Origin: Actinomycetes bacterium
GTDB taxonomy: Bacteria; Actinomycetota; Acidimicrobiia; Acidimicrobiales; Bog-793
Assembly (NCBI GenBank): GCA_021809425.1
Contig: JAKBAA010000019.1
Span: 1-46,958, forward strand
Length of the DNA stretch: 46,958 nt
Direction: 5' to 3'
Shown: positions 16,666 to 24,939 of the stretch, piece by piece
Numbering within the stretch: the first letter of the stretch is position 1
Layout of the letters: each line of letters opens with the position of its first letter
Position numbers and translations under genes: made by a program
The notes under the pieces: model-generated
Seen by the model: the letters and a program-made list of their open reading frames with translations, nothing else
Database searches by the model: none
Told to the model about the DNA's origin: nothing

Positions 16666-17457
16666 ATGATCCCCCTCGCGCCACGCGCCGGCGAGCGCTC
16701 CGGGCCCGCCCTCTCGGCCGCCCTCGACGGCCGCTCGATCCTCCTCCAACCCATCGGCGCCTTCGAGCACCACGGCCCGCACCTACCGCTCGCCACCGAC
16801 GCGCTCGTCGTCGAGGCGCTCGCCGAGGCCGCCGTCGCCGCCCGCCCCGCCTCCGGTGTCCACCTGCTGCCCACCCTCTCCTACGGGCTCTCCAGCGAGC
16901 ACCTCTGGGCCCCCGGCACCGTCTCGCTGTCGGCGCGCACCCTCCTCGCCGTCCTCGACGACCTCGCCGCTTCGGCCCGGCGCGCCGGTGCCACCCGCCT
17001 CGCCCTCCTCAACGGCCACGGTGGCAACACCCACCTGCTGCGCGTCGCCTGCCGCGAAGCCCGGGTCGCCCACGGGCTGCACACCTTCCTGCTCCACGCC
17101 AGCCTCCCCCCCGACAACGGCGGGCCGCCGACCGACCCGCGCGAGGAGGGCCTCGGCATCCACGGCGGCCTCGGCGAGACCTCGGTGCTCTTGCACCTGC
17201 GCCCCGACCTCGTCGACCTGACCCTCGCCGAGCGCTCCATCCCCTCCTTCGTGCACGACTACCCCCACCTCGGCTTCGACGGTGCCGGGGAGTTCGCCTG
17301 GTGCTCGAACGACCTCACCCCCTCCGGCGTCGTCGGCGACCCGACCCTCGCCACCCCCGAGGCCGGCAAGGAGCGCTTCGAGGCGGCCGTCGCCGAGGTC
17401 GTGGCCGCCCTCGACGAGATCGGCCGCTTCCACTTCCCCCACGAGCCACCCCCGTGA
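16666..17457 (+). CDS. Creatininase-superfamily metal hydrolase
   Basis: A 263-residue protein with the superfamily metal motif GAFEHHGPHLPLATD, giving Glu34, His36 and Asp45, the same positions as in Pseudomonas creatininase. The second motif is NGHGGN (116-121) where true creatininases have NGHYEN, so the metal Glu of that motif is absent. A later GIHGGLGETSVLL supplies the His/Glu pair used by other family members, such as formamide hydrolases and MftE. Substrate is therefore probably another amide or lactam and not creatinine. Mycofactocin genes are not present, so MftE is unlikely. The next gene starts 31 bases downstream on the same strand. Confidence 0.8.
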   Translation: MIPLAPRAGERSGPALSAALDGRSILLQPIGAFEHHGPHLPLATDALVVEALAEAAVAARPASGVHLLPTLSYGLSSEHLWAPGTVSLSARTLLAVLDDLAASARRAGATRLALLNGHGGNTHLLRVACREARVAHGLHTFLLHASLPPDNGGPPTDPREEGLGIHGGLGETSVLLHLRPDLVDLTLAERSIPSFVHDYPHLGFDGAGEFAWCSNDLTPSGVVGDPTLATPEAGKERFEAAVAEVVAALDEIGRFHFPHEPPP

Positions 17458-17488
17458 CGGCCACCCGGCGGCAGAAGCCCGTCCGGCC

Positions 17489-19057
17489 GTGAGCGCACCC
17501 GGCGGCGGGCCGGTCGAGCGCCTCCGCGGGCTGTCGGTCGCCATGGCCGACGGCGTCGAGCTCGTCGCCGACTGCTGGCGCCCGGCCGGCGCCGGCCCGC
17601 TACCGGTGCTGCTCCAGCGCCTCCCCTACGGCCGCACCGTCGCTTCGGCACCGGTCCTGCCGGCGCCCCAACAGCTCGCCGCGCTCGGCTACGCCGTCGT
17701 CGTGCAGGACGTGCGCGGCACCGGCGACTCCGGCGGCTCCTTCGTCCCCTTCCTCCACGAGGCCGCCGACGGTGCCGCCACGATCGAGTGGGCCGCCGCC
17801 CAGCCCTTCTCGAACGGCGACGTCGTCACCTACGGCTTCTCCTACCAGGGCACCGACCAGGTGGCCGCCGCCGCCCTCCGCCCGGCCGGCCTCCGGGCGA
17901 TCGCCCCGATGATGTGCGGCGCCAGTCCCTACGACCTCGTCTACGAGGACGGCTGCCTGCTCGCCGACCATGCCACCCGGTGGGCCGCCCAGCTCGCCTC
18001 CATCGGCGACCGCCAGGCGCCGCGGCCGGTCGAGGTGGGCACGGTCCCGCTTCGTGACGCCCTCGGCCGCCACCCGCCCGCCTTCTTCCTCGACTGGCTC
18101 GCCGACGAGGCCGCCGACGGGCCGTTCTGGGCGGGCCTTCGCCCCGACCTCGACCGCGTCGAGGTGCCCAGCTTCGTCGTGCTCGGCTACGCCGACACCT
18201 TCGCCAAGGCCAGCGCACGGCTTGCCGCCGCCCTCGGCGCGCAGGTCGTCGCCGGCCCCTGGGCCCACATGCCCTGGGGAAGCCGCCTCGGCGCCCTCGA
18301 GCTCGGGCCCGGTGCCGGACCGGGCGTCGCCCACGACGCCTTCCTCGCCTTCATCCGCCGCGTCCTCCGGCCCGACGGCACCGACCCCGACCGGCGCCAC
18401 GCGCCGTCCGACGGCGCCCGCATCTACGTCGGCGGCGCCGGCTGGCGGGACGCGCCGACCTGGCCACCGCCCGGCCACCGCATCGTCCTGCACGGCACCA
18501 GCCGCGCCGGCGCCAACAGCCGGCACGGCGACGGCCGCCTCGGCGACGAGCCCGGCGGCCCGCTCGGCGACGTCCTCGTCGCAGAGCCGCTCGTGCCCCG
18601 TCCCGGCGACGGCGGCCCGTACCCCGACGTCGGGCCGGCACAGGACCGCCGGGACGTCCTCTGCTACACCACCCCGCCGCTCGGCCGGCCCCTCGTCGTC
18701 GCCGGCTCGCCCGAGGTGGTCGTCGAGCTCTCCGCCGACGCCCCCTCGCTCGACCTCGTGGCGGCCCTCGTGCTCGTCGAGGGGCCGGTCGCCCGGCGCC
18801 TCGCCGTCGGGAGCCGCCGGCTCCGGACCCTCGAGCCCGGCAGCCGCACCGAGGCACGCCTCGAGCTCGGCCCGATCGGCTGGCGCCTCCCGGCCGGATC
18901 GGCGATGCGCCTCGACCTGTCGGCCAGCTGCTTCCCCCTCTACGGGCGCAACCCCCAGTCCGCCACCGAGCCCTCCGGGGACGCCGAGCGCGACCACCAC
19001 CGCGTCGCCGTCGTCGAGGTCGCCGCCGCCCGCCTCGAGCTCGACGCCCTCGACTGA
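17489..19057 (+). CDS. CocE/NonD-family hydrolase (X-Pro dipeptidyl-peptidase-like)
   Basis: A 522-residue serine hydrolase of the CocE type. The N-terminal catalytic domain shows MADGVELVADCWRP, YAVVVQDVRGTGDSGG near residue 68, the nucleophile Ser118 in YGFSYQGT, LGYADTF with the acid near 235, and AGPWAHMPWG with the His near 255. The C-terminal half (after about 330) has the jelly-roll pattern with SPEVVVELSADAPSLDLVA and ends with a LDLSASCFPLYGRNPQ segment typical of the family. CocE-like enzymes cleave esters or amides. A GTG at 17489 in the right frame follows the creatininase stop by 31 bases, so the two probably form a small operon. Confidence 0.85.
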   Translation: MSAPGGGPVERLRGLSVAMADGVELVADCWRPAGAGPLPVLLQRLPYGRTVASAPVLPAPQQLAALGYAVVVQDVRGTGDSGGSFVPFLHEAADGAATIEWAAAQPFSNGDVVTYGFSYQGTDQVAAAALRPAGLRAIAPMMCGASPYDLVYEDGCLLADHATRWAAQLASIGDRQAPRPVEVGTVPLRDALGRHPPAFFLDWLADEAADGPFWAGLRPDLDRVEVPSFVVLGYADTFAKASARLAAALGAQVVAGPWAHMPWGSRLGALELGPGAGPGVAHDAFLAFIRRVLRPDGTDPDRRHAPSDGARIYVGGAGWRDAPTWPPPGHRIVLHGTSRAGANSRHGDGRLGDEPGGPLGDVLVAEPLVPRPGDGGPYPDVGPAQDRRDVLCYTTPPLGRPLVVAGSPEVVVELSADAPSLDLVAALVLVEGPVARRLAVGSRRLRTLEPGSRTEARLELGPIGWRLPAGSAMRLDLSASCFPLYGRNPQSATEPSGDAERDHHRVAVVEVAAARLELDALD

Positions 19058-19140
19058 CCGACGCCGCCCGCGGCGCCGGCCCGCCCCGCTACGCCCCGGA
19101 CACCCCCGTCGCTGCTCCCGCCGCGCCCCCGGCGCGCCCG

Positions 19141-19169
19141 TGCCCGGGGAGGACGAGCCTCCCCGGGCA
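19141..19169. terminator. Strong bidirectional terminator hairpin
   Basis: TGCCCGGGGAGG and its exact reverse complement CCTCCCCGGGCA form a 12-bp stem around the loop ACGAG. It lies between the plus-strand CocE gene and the minus-strand ABC operon, which converge here. Confidence 0.7.
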
Positions 19170-19175
19170 GCTGCT

Positions 19176-19299
19176 GCGGGGACCCGAGGGGCGACCGGGC
19201 CCGCAGCGGGCGGTGGCATCACGGCAAGTGGATGCTCGCGGGGACCCGAGGGGCGACCGGGCCCGCAGCGGGCGGTGGCATCACGGCAAGTGGATGCTC
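19176..19299. repeat. Perfect 62-bp tandem duplication over the end of the substrate-binding protein gene
   Basis: Two identical 62-bp units, 19176-19237 and 19238-19299, both start with GCGGGGACCCGAGG. The second covers the last six codons and stop of the minus-strand ABC substrate-binding protein gene. The first therefore carries a spare copy of that gene end. A GCCCG-CTG-CGGGC hairpin sits in each unit. Confidence 0.9.
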
Positions 19300-20516
19300 G
19301 GATCGATGAACTTGTTGGTGGCAAGCTGCGACGCCGGGATGCCCGGCACGTAGGTGCCAGGGCTCTCCTTTGCCATGATCGGGAACAGCTGGCGGTCCGT
19401 CTCGGCCAGCCGCGCCATGTTGAACGCACCGACCGAGCCGCTCGAGCTGTTGGCGACGATCTTCTGGGCGAGCTGCACCTTGTCGGAGTAGACCGACTCG
19501 GCGACCGGCGTCGTCCAGTAGCTGGCGCTGTACTTCGGGTTGAACTTGGCCAACACCTCGTTCACCGTCTGCGGGTGGGCGAAGTAGTCCACGATCGACT
19601 GCTGCAGCATCGGCACCAGCTTGGTCAGGCACCTCGACAGCGAGGCCAGCTTGTCCCGCCGCACCTGGATGGCCGTCGGGTAGTCGTTCAGCCCGTACTG
19701 GCTGATGTAGACGTACTTCACCGGCTTTCCCCCCCACGCCGGCGTGTCGTGGGCGAGCAGGTACGGCTCGGCGTCGCTGTAGCCCTGGTTGAGCACCATC
19801 CCGCCGCCCGTCACGAACTTCTCGAGGTCGCCGCTGTAGCCCCCGATGAAGGCGCCCGCCGGGACCCCGTGCTCGATCAGGTACTGCACGTAGGGATACG
19901 TGAGACCCGACACGTACAGGTGCGCACCGGCCTTTGCCGCCGCTGCCAGGTCGGCGATCGTCCCGAGGTGCTTCCAACGGGTCGGGTCGTACATCAGCAT
20001 CTGCGGGTCGTGGTTCTGCAGGTTCACCACGGCGACCGTCGGGAACTTCTTCGAGAACTGCAGCGTCTTCTCGACCGTGTCCATCACGAGCTGCGGCGTC
20101 ACCCGCACCACCGGGTTGCCGGCGTACAGGGTGGCCTGGGTCGGCAGGAAGGCGTCGCCAGGGCCCCCCGAGAGGATCTGCAGCTTGATCCCCGTCGACC
20201 CGAGCGGCCCCTCGTAGGAGTACTGCTTCATGGTGCCCCCCGCACCGATCAGCTCGTACAGCGCCGCGTGGTCCGCCTCGGGCAGCCAGTTCGTCTGCAC
20301 GATGAGCGGGTTCGGGCAGATCCCCTTCAGGCTCGTCGTGAACAGCTTGGCCGCCGGCTCGGCGCCGGCCGGCACGGCCCGCCGTGCCGTCACCTTTGGT
20401 GACGCCACGTGCGTCGCGCCCGCCGTGCCGGCGGTCGCGCCCACCGTCGTGCCGAGCAGCGCCACGCCGGCCGCGAGCCCGGCAAGGCGTGCGCCGCGAG
20501 GTCTCCTGATGTGCAT
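19281..20516 (-). CDS. ABC transporter substrate-binding protein, NitT/TauT (NMT1/THI5-like)
   Basis: A 411-residue exported protein. A Tat/Sec-like signal (RRPRGARLAGLAAGVALLG, then ATAGTAGATHVA) is followed by the family's N-terminal strand LIVQTNWLPEADHAALYELIG. GIKLQILSGGPGDAFLPTQA near residue 130 and GYSDAEPYLLAHDTPAWG near 260 are typical of NMT1-like binding proteins for pyrimidines, sulfonates or related small molecules. With the permease, ATPase and deaminase-like gene in the same operon, a nitrogen heterocycle is a reasonable ligand; that is inference. The ATG at 20516 was chosen because the signal peptide starts there. Its last codons lie in the 62-bp tandem duplication. Confidence 0.88.
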   Translation of the reverse strand: MHIRRPRGARLAGLAAGVALLGTTVGATAGTAGATHVASPKVTARRAVPAGAEPAAKLFTTSLKGICPNPLIVQTNWLPEADHAALYELIGAGGTMKQYSYEGPLGSTGIKLQILSGGPGDAFLPTQATLYAGNPVVRVTPQLVMDTVEKTLQFSKKFPTVAVVNLQNHDPQMLMYDPTRWKHLGTIADLAAAAKAGAHLYVSGLTYPYVQYLIEHGVPAGAFIGGYSGDLEKFVTGGGMVLNQGYSDAEPYLLAHDTPAWGGKPVKYVYISQYGLNDYPTAIQVRRDKLASLSRCLTKLVPMLQQSIVDYFAHPQTVNEVLAKFNPKYSASYWTTPVAESVYSDKVQLAQKIVANSSSGSVGAFNMARLAETDRQLFPIMAKESPGTYVPGIPASQLATNKFIDPSIHLP

Positions 20517-20560
20517 CTCCGCTCCTTGCTGGTCGGGGTAAGGGGGGATCGGTAGGGGCG

Positions 20561-21451
20561 CTAGCGGCCCGGCCGGCGGGCCGCCGGCTCGTCGGCGTGC
20601 GCCGAGGCGTGCCACGAGCCGAACAGTCGACGGCTCGCCACCGTGAACAGCGAGTAGAACGCCACGCCGAGCAGGCACGACACGAGCAGGCAGGCGTACA
20701 GCTGGTCGTACTCGACGTAGTTCAGGTACTGCTGGAACAGCATCCCGAGGCCGGGGGCACCGGTCTGGAAGAACTCCTCCCCGACCACCGCCCCGACCAC
20801 GGCGAGCCCGGCCGAGATGCGGAACCCGGTGAACAGGTGCGGCAGCGAGCTCGGCAGCGCCAGCTTCCAGAACCGTGTCAGCCAGCCGGCACGGTGGAGC
20901 CGGAACAGGTCCTGCTGGCCCGGATCCACCGACTTGAGGCCGAGCAGGAACGCCGTCGGGATCGGGAAGAAGGCGATCATCACGACGATGATCAGCTTCG
21001 TCACGAACGTGTAGCCGAACGCCACCGCCATCAGCGGCGCCACCGCCAGGATCGGGATCGCCTGGAGCGCCACCAGGTACGGGTACGACGCCCGCTCCAG
21101 CCAGTGGAACCGGTACAGCACCGTGCCGCTCGCCATGCCGAGCACGACCGCCACGAGCAGGCCCACCACCGACAGCTCGGCCGTGCGGCCGAACGCCGGG
21201 AGGAGCGCGTCGAACGACTGCCGGTCGAAGATCCCCACCCGCCACACCGCCAGCGGCGGCGGCAGCAGGAACTGGCGCCCGCCCGACAGCGACGACGAGG
21301 CGAGCTGCCACCCCCCGAGCACCACGACCGCCATGGCGAGCGGCGGCGCCAGACGCCGCAGCCGCCGCGCCTTCCCGCTCCGCCGCCCGGCCACCGGCGG
21401 CGGCAGCCCGACGAGCGCCGTCGCCTCGGCGAGCGGCTCGGCCACCGCCAC
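20561..21451 (-). CDS. ABC transporter permease, NitT/TauT (BPD_transp_1) family
   Basis: A 296-residue integral membrane protein with about six spans. An N-terminal helix (LAMAVVVLGGWQLASSSL) is followed by RTAELSVVGLLVAVVLGMASG, LVALQAIPILAVAPLMAVAFG and the EAA-like loop LFRLHRAGWLTRFWKLALPSSLPHLFTGFR. The last parts are VVGAVVGEEFF and a closing helix. This is the usual order in SsuC/TauC-type permeases. The GTG at 21451 overlaps the ATPase stop. A second GTG, two codons later, is an alternative start. Confidence 0.87.
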   Translation of the reverse strand: MAVAEPLAEATALVGLPPPVAGRRSGKARRLRRLAPPLAMAVVVLGGWQLASSSLSGGRQFLLPPPLAVWRVGIFDRQSFDALLPAFGRTAELSVVGLLVAVVLGMASGTVLYRFHWLERASYPYLVALQAIPILAVAPLMAVAFGYTFVTKLIIVVMIAFFPIPTAFLLGLKSVDPGQQDLFRLHRAGWLTRFWKLALPSSLPHLFTGFRISAGLAVVGAVVGEEFFQTGAPGLGMLFQQYLNYVEYDQLYACLLVSCLLGVAFYSLFTVASRRLFGSWHASAHADEPAARRPGR

Positions 21452-22251
21452 TACGACACCTCCCGGAGCACCGCCGACACCTCTCGGGCGATCGCCGTGA
21501 ACGTCGGGTCGTACCGGCACTCCGGCTGGCGCGGGAGCGGGAGCGGCACCGGGAAGCTGGCGGCGATCCGGCCCGGCCGCGCCGACATGACCACGACGCG
21601 GGTCGACAGGAACACCGCCTCCTGCACCGAGTGCGTCACGAACAGCCCGGCGAAGCCGCGCTCGACGAACAGCCGCCCCAGCTCGTCGTTCAGCCGCTCC
21701 CGGGTGATCTCGTCGAGCGCCCCGAACGGCTCGTCGAACAGGAACACGCTCGGGTCGAGCGTCAGGGAGCGGGCGAGCGACACCCGCATGCGCATCCCTC
21801 CCGACAGCCGGGCCGGAAGGTGGCGCTCGAAGCCGCGCAGCCCGACGAGCTCGATCGCCGCCTCCGCCAGCGCCCGCCGCCGGGCCGGGCCGATGCCGTG
21901 GAGCTCGGCCAGCAGCTCGACGTTCGCCCGCACCGTCCGCCACGGCAGCAGCGTGGCGTCCTGGAACACGTAGCCCAGCTGGTCCCGGTCGACGGCGATC
22001 GCCCCCGACGTCGGCTCCAGCAGCCCCGAGGCCAGCCGCAGCAGCGTCGACTTGCCGCATCCCGACGGCCCGACCACCGCCACCAGCTCGCCCGGGGCCA
22101 CCTCGAGGTCGACGCCCTCGAGCGCCGCCGTCCCGTCGCCGTACACGAGCCCGACCTCCCGGAACGACAGCGTCGACAGCCCGCTCCGCTCGGTGCCCCG
22201 CATCCCGAGCCCGGCGGCTCGGGGCAGGCTGGCCAACAGGGCCTCAGACAT
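21451..22251 (-). CDS. ABC transporter ATP-binding protein, NitT/TauT family
   Basis: A 266-residue ATPase. Walker A is GPSGCGKSTLL, the Q-loop lies in YVFQDATLLPWRTV, the signature is LSGGMRMRVSLARSL, Walker B is VFLFDEPFGALDE and the switch His follows in LFVTHSVQEA. The signature has GGM-R where many members have GGQ-Q, which is normal for SsuB/TauB relatives. The ATG at 22251 overlaps the end of the deaminase-like gene by 8 bases, and its stop overlaps the permease start. It powers import of the ligand held by the binding protein. Confidence 0.9.
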   Translation of the reverse strand: MSEALLASLPRAAGLGMRGTERSGLSTLSFREVGLVYGDGTAALEGVDLEVAPGELVAVVGPSGCGKSTLLRLASGLLEPTSGAIAVDRDQLGYVFQDATLLPWRTVRANVELLAELHGIGPARRRALAEAAIELVGLRGFERHLPARLSGGMRMRVSLARSLTLDPSVFLFDEPFGALDEITRERLNDELGRLFVERGFAGLFVTHSVQEAVFLSTRVVVMSARPGRIAASFPVPLPLPRQPECRYDPTFTAIAREVSAVLREVS

Positions 22252-23554
22252 GGGCGACCTCCCTCGCTCGTGCGGTCGGGTGGGCCGCCCGCGACGGGCG
22301 CACCACCTCGCCCCGCCGGACCACCACCCGCCGGGCATCCCCCTCGGCGACCACCTCTCGAAGCCCGGCGCCCGGCACCGCCACGAGGTCGGCCGGGCTC
22401 CCCTCGACGAGGGCGACCGGCTCGAGCCCCATCACCTCGCGTGCCCCCTCCGACACCAGGGCGAACGCCGCTGCCGTGTCGAGGTGGCCGGCCGTCACGA
22501 GCAGCGACGCCGCCTCGAGCGGGTCGGCCCTCCCCATCGGGTTGAACGGGTCCTGGACGTTGTCCCCGCCCGCCGCAACCCGGCACCCGGCGGCGCGCAG
22601 CGCCCCCAGCGCCGTCAGGCCGCGCGGCGTCGCCCTCGGGGTGCCCCGGCCCTGCAGGTACAGGTTGGTCTGCGGCAGCGACACCACCGCCACCCCCGCC
22701 TCCGCCAGCAGCCCGGCGACCCGCCGCTGGTCCGCCTCGTCCTGGACGCCCAGGCTCACGCAGTGCGACGCCGTCACCGCGAACGGGAAGCGGCGCGCCT
22801 GCACCACCCGTGCCAGCTCGACCACCGTCAGGCAGCCCGGGTCGAGCGTCTCGTCGGTGTGCAGGTCGAGCGGCACCTCCGCGGCTGCCGCCGCCTCCAC
22901 GAGCGCCGCCGTCTCGGCCACCGGGTCGTCGTCGCGGTACGGCGTCCCGCCCACCTGGGTCGCCCCCATGGCGATCGCCTCGCGGAGCAGCGCCAGGTTG
23001 GCCCGCCCCGCCCGGCCGTGCACCGGCGGTGCCACGTGCGCCACCACCTGCACGTCGACCAGGCCGGCGTAGTCGGCGACGGCCGACCGCACCCCTTCCA
23101 TCGACCGCAGCCCCATCACCGGCCCGATCGCCACGTGCGTCCGCACCGACAGGCAGCCCTTCGCCAGGTACGCCCCGAGCGCCCGCCGGGCGTCGGCGGC
23201 GATGTCGGCCGCCGTCCGCTCGGCGAAGCAGCGATGGCTGGCCGCGATCGCCCCGTCGAGGTCCCCGGTCGCATTGACGTAGCGATCGGCCGTGTACGCC
23301 TTGTCGATGTGGGCGTGCGGCTCGGCCAGCGCCGGCAGCAGGGTCATCCCCGACAGCTCCACCGTCGTCACCTGCCCGCCCGCCGTCCGCTCGACCACCG
23401 GCCCGGCCGGCGCCCCGCGCCGCACCGAGGTGATCCGCCCGTTGTCGCACCGCACCTCGACCGGGACGCCGGCGGCGTCCACGGCGCCGACCAGACGGAG
23501 CGCGGCGGCCGAACCGCCCGCCCGCCCGCCGGCTGCGCCCTTGTCGCTCGTCAC
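22244..23554 (-). CDS. Cytosine-deaminase-like (CodA branch) amidohydrolase
   Basis: A 436-residue amidohydrolase whose motifs follow those of cytosine deaminase: EPHAHIDKAYT for the first metal pair, VDVQVVAHVAPPVHG in the centre, DLHTDET (CodA has CDEID) for the second His, VTASHCVSLG for the third His and AGGDNVQDPFNPMGRAD, which parallels CodA GHDDVFDPW, with the catalytic Asp. A deaminated N-heterocycle or pterin/pyrimidine-like substrate is likely. Placed between an LLM oxidoreductase and an ABC importer, it probably acts on the imported compound. The GTG at 23554 overlaps the LLM stop (GTGA). Confidence 0.82.
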   Translation of the reverse strand: MTSDKGAAGGRAGGSAAALRLVGAVDAAGVPVEVRCDNGRITSVRRGAPAGPVVERTAGGQVTTVELSGMTLLPALAEPHAHIDKAYTADRYVNATGDLDGAIAASHRCFAERTAADIAADARRALGAYLAKGCLSVRTHVAIGPVMGLRSMEGVRSAVADYAGLVDVQVVAHVAPPVHGRAGRANLALLREAIAMGATQVGGTPYRDDDPVAETAALVEAAAAAEVPLDLHTDETLDPGCLTVVELARVVQARRFPFAVTASHCVSLGVQDEADQRRVAGLLAEAGVAVVSLPQTNLYLQGRGTPRATPRGLTALGALRAAGCRVAAGGDNVQDPFNPMGRADPLEAASLLVTAGHLDTAAAFALVSEGAREVMGLEPVALVEGSPADLVAVPGAGLREVVAEGDARRVVVRRGEVVRPSRAAHPTARAREVAHV

Positions 23555-24726
23555 GGCGCACCACCGCCGAGCCCGACGCCCAGCAGCGGGGCCACCCCCG
23601 TCGCGAACAGCTCGAGCTGGCGATCGAGCTCCGCCCGGCTCAGCCCGGGGAGGTCGAAGAAGCACACCAGGTGCTCCAGCGACAGCGTCTCCCGGTACTC
23701 GGCCACCGTGGCCGCCACCTCCTCGACCGACCCGACCGCCCACACCTGCTCGCCCATCGACGCCTCCAGGCTCGGGCAGTAGTCGAACGGGGTCGCCGCC
23801 GCTCCCGCCGGCGGCGTGTAGTGGCGGAACCTCCCGTACGGCGACAGGAACCGGCAGTACTCATCGTGCCCGGCCCGCCCCGTGCGCACCGCCTCGGCCC
23901 GGGTCTCCCCGACGTGCATGTTCAGCACCAGCGCCCGCCCCTCGCCCGGGCGCAGCTCCCGGCCCTCCTCGGCCGCCACCTCGCCGTACCGGCGCCAGTC
24001 CGCCGCCAGCTTGTGGAGCGGCTTGCCCGCGAACACCCCCACGAAGCCCTTGCGCGCCACGTAGTCGATCGACGGCGGCGACGTCGCCGCCTGGTAGATG
24101 GTCACCGGCCGGGTCGGTCGGGGCACGAGCGTCAGCGACGACACCGTCGAGCCGCGGTCCGGGATCCCCGCCGGTGGCAGCTCGAAGTGCTTGCCGGTGA
24201 AGCTGAAGCACTCCTCGGCGAACGCCGCCTGGATCACCTCCATCGACTCCTCGAAGATCTCCCGGTTCCGCCGGTCGGCCTCCTTGCTCATCGCGTTGTC
24301 GCCCGACGCCACCACCGTCCCGAGCGTCTGCGCCTCCCGGGGCACCGTTCCCCGCCCCACGCCCAGCTCCATCCGGCCGCCGCTCAGCACGTCGGCGAGG
24401 GCGAAGTCCTCGGCCAGGCGGAGCGGGTGCCACTGCGGCACCACGTTGAACATCTGCCCGAACCGCAGCCGCTCGGTCCTCGTGGCGCAGTACAGCCCGA
24501 ACAGGATCTGGTTCGGGATCACCTCGTAGCCCTCGTGCTGGAAATGGTGCTCGGTGAACCACATCGTGTCGTAGCCCAGCCGGTCCGCCGTTCCCGCCCA
24601 GTGGACCAGGTTCGCGTAGCAGGCGGCATAGTCGTCCGGCCCGTAGCGGCGGTCCTGAGGCAGCGGCCCGCCAGAACCGGCGTCCGCCATCGGCACGGTC
24701 CCATAGAAGCTGCAATCGATGCGCAC
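23551..24726 (-). CDS. LLM-class flavin-dependent oxidoreductase
   Basis: A 391-residue protein of the bacterial luciferase-like family. YDTMWFTEHHFQHEGYE near residue 52, LADVLSGGRMELGVGRG near 108 and an internal MSKEADRRNREIFEESMEVI are typical. Members use FMNH2 or F420 for monooxygenation or reduction. RutA-like members open pyrimidine rings, which would fit the deaminase and ABC transporter of this operon, but the sequence does not prove this. It begins with GTG at 24726 after AAGGGAG. It is the first gene of the five-gene operon LLM - deaminase - ATPase - permease - binding protein. Confidence 0.85.
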   Translation of the reverse strand: MRIDCSFYGTVPMADAGSGGPLPQDRRYGPDDYAACYANLVHWAGTADRLGYDTMWFTEHHFQHEGYEVIPNQILFGLYCATRTERLRFGQMFNVVPQWHPLRLAEDFALADVLSGGRMELGVGRGTVPREAQTLGTVVASGDNAMSKEADRRNREIFEESMEVIQAAFAEECFSFTGKHFELPPAGIPDRGSTVSSLTLVPRPTRPVTIYQAATSPPSIDYVARKGFVGVFAGKPLHKLAADWRRYGEVAAEEGRELRPGEGRALVLNMHVGETRAEAVRTGRAGHDEYCRFLSPYGRFRHYTPPAGAAATPFDYCPSLEASMGEQVWAVGSVEEVAATVAEYRETLSLEHLVCFFDLPGLSRAELDRQLELFATGVAPLLGVGLGGGAP

Positions 24727-24782
24727 ACTGCTCCCTTCGCCGGCAAGGGCCCGCCTCGCTGCCCCACCACCACGTCGCCGCC

Positions 24783-24836
24783 AACCTACGAGCGGACGGT
24801 TTCCGCCCAGTTGCCCCGAGTTGAACGCCGCGTTAC
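24783..24836 (-). promoter_or_regulatory. GlnR-like box and -10 element before the LLM/ABC operon
   Basis: On the minus strand GTAAC (24836-24832), TTCAA, GCAAC (24814-24810) and GAAAC (24803-24799) are each separated by 6 bases. GAAAC is followed after exactly 10 bases by TAGGTT (24788-24783), a TAnnnT -10 element. Geometry is identical to the box before the FAD oxidoreductase operon. This is the best of the four sites. Confidence 0.6.
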
Positions 24837-24852
24837 ACGGCCGGCCGGCGCA

Positions 24853-24939
24853 CCGCCCGCCGTGCCGGCGACTACCCGCCCGCCGTGCCGGCGACTACCC
24901 GCCCGCCGTGCCGGCGACTACCCGCCCGCCGTGCCGGCG
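24853..24939. repeat. 23-bp tandem repeat, nearly four copies, over the Rieske gene end
   Basis: Three perfect copies of a 23-bp unit start at 24853, 24876 and 24899. A fourth, shortened copy runs from 24922 to 24939. The unit begins CCGCCCGCCGTGCCGGCG and contains CTA, which is TAG on the minus strand and serves as the stop of the Rieske gene at 24918. The repeat is direct, without spacers. Confidence 0.9.

Noticed and set aside
16666-17457. Naming the gene creatininase or MftE
   Set aside because: NGHGGN differs from the creatininase motif, and no mycofactocin genes are present.
24853-24939. Tandem 23-bp repeats as a CRISPR array
   Set aside because: The copies are directly joined without unique spacers, and no cas gene is near.
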